A DNA stretch of 21,796 nucleotides from Saksenaea vasiformis B4078. Lineage: Eukaryota > Mucoromycota > Mucoromycetes > Mucorales > Saksenaeaceae. The notes under the pieces were generated by a model. It ran no database searches and was not told where the DNA came from. It was given only the letters and a program-made list of their open reading frames with translations. Positions 18,730-21,796 of the stretch are shown here, in pieces. The stretch lies in contig JNDT01001774.1 of assembly GCA_000697055.1 (NCBI GenBank), forward strand, positions 1 through 21,796, in the 5' to 3' direction. Numbering within the stretch: position 1 is the first letter of the stretch; each line of letters begins with the position of its first letter. The position numbers and the translations under genes were made by a program.

Positions 18730-20290
18730 CTAGATGATTGACGTCAGTGCACGGTGCAAAAACAGATTGACTTTCTTGCAAATGGAGGTTGTACAATGTA
18801 AACAAAGTAACCTGACAGATTGCAAACGTATTCGGATTCTTGAATGTCCGCCTGCGGCATCTTTCCACGTCTCCATTGGAACGCATCGCATATACAAACA
18901 TTCGTAGCAGTTGCCTTGAACAGCGATAGCCTTATTGTCAACGATGGGATGTGTTCTTGTTGGCCTCGTTAAAAGACCTGGAACCCTTCTTCTCTCGCAG
19001 AAGAAGTTGGTGTTTGGCAATTGCCTAAATATGATAAGTGGAACTGGCAGGTTCTGTTCATAACTGGCTTTTGCATACCAATTTAATCCCGGGACGATTT
19101 CTTTGTGTCGATGGACAGTCATCTAATGATAGTTAAATGTGCACCATGCGTGGGCTTAAAATGTACAATACACCTGGTTCGTTCTGTTACATAAGCAGCT
19201 CTATTTATGAGAAATATTTCGATTGGTTTATCTCTATATCCAATTCATTAACTTAGCTTCACGTTTTATCCTCAAGCATGGCCTTATTATTCAAACTAGG
19301 TCGATACATATCTGCACTATAGGTTGGTTTGGGTCACCGAAGCCCTCCAACACCTGCTCCTCGGCAGCTCACCACTCCTGGGAGCTTGCTCTCCCATTAT
19401 CCCTCGTCTCCAGTCTCGGAACGAATGGAGACACGTCACCGTATGTATTGATTAATTTACGAACGATAAAGGACGAATATTTTTAACAATCAGTGATTTT
19501 CACCACGTCAAAACCACGTCAAAACCACGAGCAGCATGAGCAATAATCGAAAGAAGCTACTCCAAGCTGAAACCATCGGCGACGTGTCATGCCGGATAAT
19601 AGTGACTGTACGTAATGCTTTTCTTGTATACGTAACGCTCCGTCTCAAATCACCAAAGGTGCCTGACGGATAATCGACACCTTGTGGGTTGTCGTGTTTG
19701 ACATAATTTCCTTTCGTTTCGGACCGTATCTTTTGTAAAAATCATTACGTATTTAGTCTGTAATCGTATACATTGACGGATGTACTAAGAAAGTGAGTAC
19801 CCAAGCTGAGAAGCGAGAAGAGGCAGGTTAATTCAGTTCCAGTCTGATACATACAGTAACCTCTTCCCAAAATTCAGTCTGTCACATCGCACTGTATTAC
19901 ATCTAAGGATATTAATCAAAGGACACTCCGAGTTTTTTTATTACAGCAAATTGAATGGCGTGGTCCAGGGTCGTCTGACATCACGGGAAGCACAGTTGGT
20001 ATTCGGGTACCGAAAACCGTAATAATGCGCATCGGTAATGCAGGAACCAGCATTGGTTCACGAATCAAAGGACACGCAAAGAGAGGTGGTAAACAATTTT
20101 GGCGAAGATAACCACGTTATTTTGTTGTAGCAGCCACCACTCGATAAACGTCCTTGCAGATGTGTGGTTTGTGGTTCAATGATACTACGCATCTTAAAGT
20201 ATGCAAGTTCGTAAACGGCGTCCAACAATGGTTCTTGTCTTTGCTTGAATCCAGAAAAAACACGGATATACCAGGCAGTCGAATGCATTA
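18730..20290 (-). pseudogene. Decayed piggyBac-like transposase
   Basis: Read on the minus strand in broken frames, pieces appear in the order expected of a piggyBac (DDE) transposase. At about 20288-20058, SIIEPQTTHLQGRLS...PKLF resembles the catalytic SIDExMxxFxGR...KLF block, with Asp replaced. Past a stop at 20058-20060, a T-x-A-G...Y-Y-G string follows, like the TGYV...YTG strand. Near 19720, DTVRNERK resembles the GTxRxNRK block. At 19122-18730 comes HPIVDNK...CYEC, then CLHCTTSIC, resembling the Cys-rich C-terminal finger. Stops and frame changes separate all pieces, so the element is dead. Ends, TTAA target duplications and terminal repeats were not identified. The match was made by eye; a different DDE family is possible. 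Confidence 0.45.
19503..19529 (+). repeat. 11-bp tandem repeat, 2.5 copies
   Basis: CCACGTCAAAA is repeated at 19503-19513 and 19514-19524, followed by CCACG. It lies inside the piggyBac-like relic and is probably a local duplication. Confidence 0.6.
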
Positions 20291-20870
20291 TAACCGCAGC
20301 AGCGAGTTTTGATCAATCCAGTCAATTCAATACTGGAAAATCATTTCCGATCCACCGCAATCTACCTGTAACCAAGAGGACAATAGGTGAGGAGCAGATA
20401 CCCGTTCTCATGGGATACGTTAGCGGTAAGTTGCTAGTGTCATTTTCGTACGTTGGACAATTTTTCTGTGTTAACCGACGCATCCATTTCGAAAGCGTAC
20501 ACACACCGAAAAAAAAAGAAAAAAAAAAGATTTGCCGGCGGGCTGTCTACGTCTCATGAATAGAAAATTCACAAATGAGAAAGGTAACTTTTAAATAAAG
20601 CGAAGAATTTTTTTTTTAAGAAAGGCTGCCCGTCATCCATAAAAAAAAATTATAAATTTTTCATACAGAAAAAGAATTATGTTCCCGCCACCTAGTGTCA
20701 AAGCCATTTCGAAGGATAGACGTCCACATCTGTTTTCTGCTGCTACATTTGTCCACCAGTGGGCCTGACGATCCTCAGGAAGGACACACCAAACGATGTA
20801 TGAATGTTTAAGCCTGAATGGACCAAAAGTTTGCACAACAACGTTTGTGTAACAATGAAAATTGTTGAAC
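20291..20870. other. Flank of the piggyBac-like relic up to the tRNA gene
   Basis: A minus-strand frame at 20504-20322 could be a further decayed N-terminal piece of the same element, but has no clear motif. The rest is A-rich with no gene. Confidence 0.35.
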
Positions 20871-20875
20871 AAAAA
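20871..20875 (-). terminator. Pol III terminator of tRNA-Lys
   Basis: Five T residues on the minus strand, starting 4 nt after the tRNA 3' end, form a standard RNA polymerase III stop. Confidence 0.75.
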
Positions 20876-20878
20876 GGA

Positions 20879-20950
20879 AGCCCTACGGGGGGGTCGAACC
20901 CCCAACCTTGAGATTAAGAGTCTCACGCTCTGCCATTGAGCTAGCAAGGC
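20879..20950 (-). tRNA. tRNA-Lys (anticodon CTT)
   Basis: The minus strand folds into a complete 72-nt cloverleaf: acceptor GCCTTGC/GTAGGGC (two wobble pairs), D stem GCTC/GAGC, anticodon stem TGAGA/TCTCA with loop CTCTTAA (anticodon CTT, reading AAG), and T stem GGGGG/CCCCC with loop TTCGACC. No intron. Discriminator base U (T in the DNA) at 20879. An oligo-T terminator follows. Confidence 0.97.
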
Positions 20951-20979
20951 AATCTTGCTTCTTGCCGTGGTCATAATCT

Positions 20980-21360
20980 ATATGTAAAAATAAGGAAAAA
21001 TACTGATTTGGCAATTATGCATAGAAATTTTGGGCACTTTGCTATGGATAATTTTGGTCAATGTTAAAAATATAATTAGTAATTATAAAAGTAGTTATTA
21101 GTCATGACTAAATCTGCTAGAAAACAAAGTTAAGCAAATTTATAATATAAAAATAATGAACATGCAACAATGACTCATTTAGCAATATCTAAAAAAAATA
21201 CTTTGATTAAGCTAATGCAATATGTAAGAAATTAGTAATTACATGAATCATTAGATGTAGCAATTATAGCAGCAATAGTAACATGTAGCATGAGCATTTT
21301 ATAAAAGTAACAAAGAAAAGTAAAAAGATTTTTGAGTTACCTTTTTTTTTTTTTACTATT
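20980..21360. other. AT-rich block
   Basis: Strongly A+T-rich, full of TAAT/ATTA strings, and unlike its flanks in composition. It has no coding frame and ends in a poly-T run near 21342-21354. It could be an old AT-rich transposon remnant or spacer. Confidence 0.5.
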
Positions 21361-21533
21361 GGAGGATGGTCGTGTCTCATCGGAACATCCGAAAGTTTAG
21401 TAAATGCTGCGTGTTTGCACATCACACGTATAGTATCCAGCTATATCAAATGGTCTAGTGCGATTATAAGTAGATGTTTAATTAAATATATCTGAACTAA
21501 CTCAGGAACTCCGTTACTGATGCAATCCAGTGC

Positions 21534-21543
21534 TATATAAATA
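21534..21543 (+). promoter_or_regulatory. TATA box near the right edge
   Basis: TATATAAATA lies 172 nt before the ATG at 21706 and is followed by a pyrimidine-rich leader, consistent with a pol II core promoter. Confidence 0.45.
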
Positions 21544-21670
21544 TCACCACCTAGTGTAGTCTTGATCTCGGGTTCTGATTTCAGAATAAACTTCCCTACA
21601 CTTTGGTTTCATTGTATCTCTTGTTTTCTATACTTTTATTTCAACCTTTACGACTACACGATACAACAAC

Positions 21671-21700
21671 ATGTCATCTCTTTCAAACGACCCCTTCTAA
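21671..21700 (+). promoter_or_regulatory. Possible upstream ORF (9 codons plus stop)
   Basis: ATG at 21671 opens nine codons and ends in TAA at 21698-21700, five bases before the next ATG at 21706. If both are in the mRNA leader, this would be a short uORF limiting translation of the downstream frame. Confidence 0.25.
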
Positions 21701-21705
21701 ATAAA

Positions 21706-21796
21706 ATGAGTGCGTCCTCTTTAGAAGCGTTTATGCTATTGTACAGCGGTGATCATTTCAATCGATCATATTTCTTCGAACATCGGCGGCCGCTCA
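21706..21796 (+). CDS. Start of an unidentified gene, truncated by the window edge
   Basis: ATG at 21706 opens 30 codons (MSASSLEAFMLLYSGDHFNR...) without a stop to the window end. Preceded by a TATA box and a leader. Too short to assign a family; the last bases contain a GCGGCCGC site. Confidence 0.35.
   Translation, partial: MSASSLEAFMLLYSGDHFNRSYFFEHRRPL

Noticed and set aside
19947..20111. Plus-strand open stretch after TTATTACAG that reads like a protein exon
   Set aside because: It is antisense to the better supported piggyBac-like pieces, has no start codon, and no partner exon with a family match was found.
21411..21670. Possible solo LTR with TATA box and AATAAA
   Set aside because: No TG...CA ends, target duplication or second copy visible within the window; treated as an ordinary promoter region.

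Overview
The window reads as nuclear DNA of a filamentous fungus, most likely a Mucoromycota (zygomycete) species. Genes lie on both strands and carry many short introns, mostly 49-84 nt, with GTAAG/GTATG-type donors and CTAAC/TACTAAT-like branch sites. Promoters are T-rich, intergenic DNA is AT-rich, and several protein families are typical of zygomycetes (SWIM proteins, a dispersed hypothetical family, an intron-rich subtilase). No species is claimed. All exon structures were assembled by eye from splice signals plus reading frame and protein-family fit.

Left part (1-2490): the 3' end of a SWIM zinc-finger gene (+), then a short minus-strand gene of a dispersed zygomycete family (826-1493), then about 1 kb without a convincing gene. 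Centre-left (2494-8862), all on the plus strand: PEX14 (peroxisomal import docking), a LYAR-type nucleolar zinc-finger gene with an 8-nt first coding exon, a secreted proteinase K-like subtilase in six exons, a sepiapterin-reductase-type SDR in five exons, and a small single-pass membrane protein ending in a PPxY motif. Convergent to the last is a PRL/PTP4A-type phosphatase in three exons (9048-9765, minus).

Centre-right (9766-16178): a gene-poor stretch, then a minus-strand PH-domain gene of the anillin/Bud4/Mid2 type in six exons (11585-13163). It is divergent from RPL39 (eL39, three exons, ATG alone in exon 1). An F-box gene follows. At 16179-16330 there is a two-exon micro-gene with its own TATA box, encoding a 32-residue protein that is mainly one CCHC zinc knuckle.

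Right part (16331-21796): mostly non-coding, with a small C-terminally anchored basic membrane protein (17747-18160), a decayed minus-strand piggyBac-like transposase (about 18730-20290), tRNA-Lys(CTT) on the minus strand with an oligo-T terminator, an AT-rich block, and a TATA-driven gene start running off the window edge behind a tiny upstream ORF.

The genes do not form a pathway. Most are housekeeping genes separated by mobile-element debris. The most novel items are the zinc-knuckle micro-gene, the PPxY membrane protein, and the PRL phosphatase that seems to lack a CAAX box.
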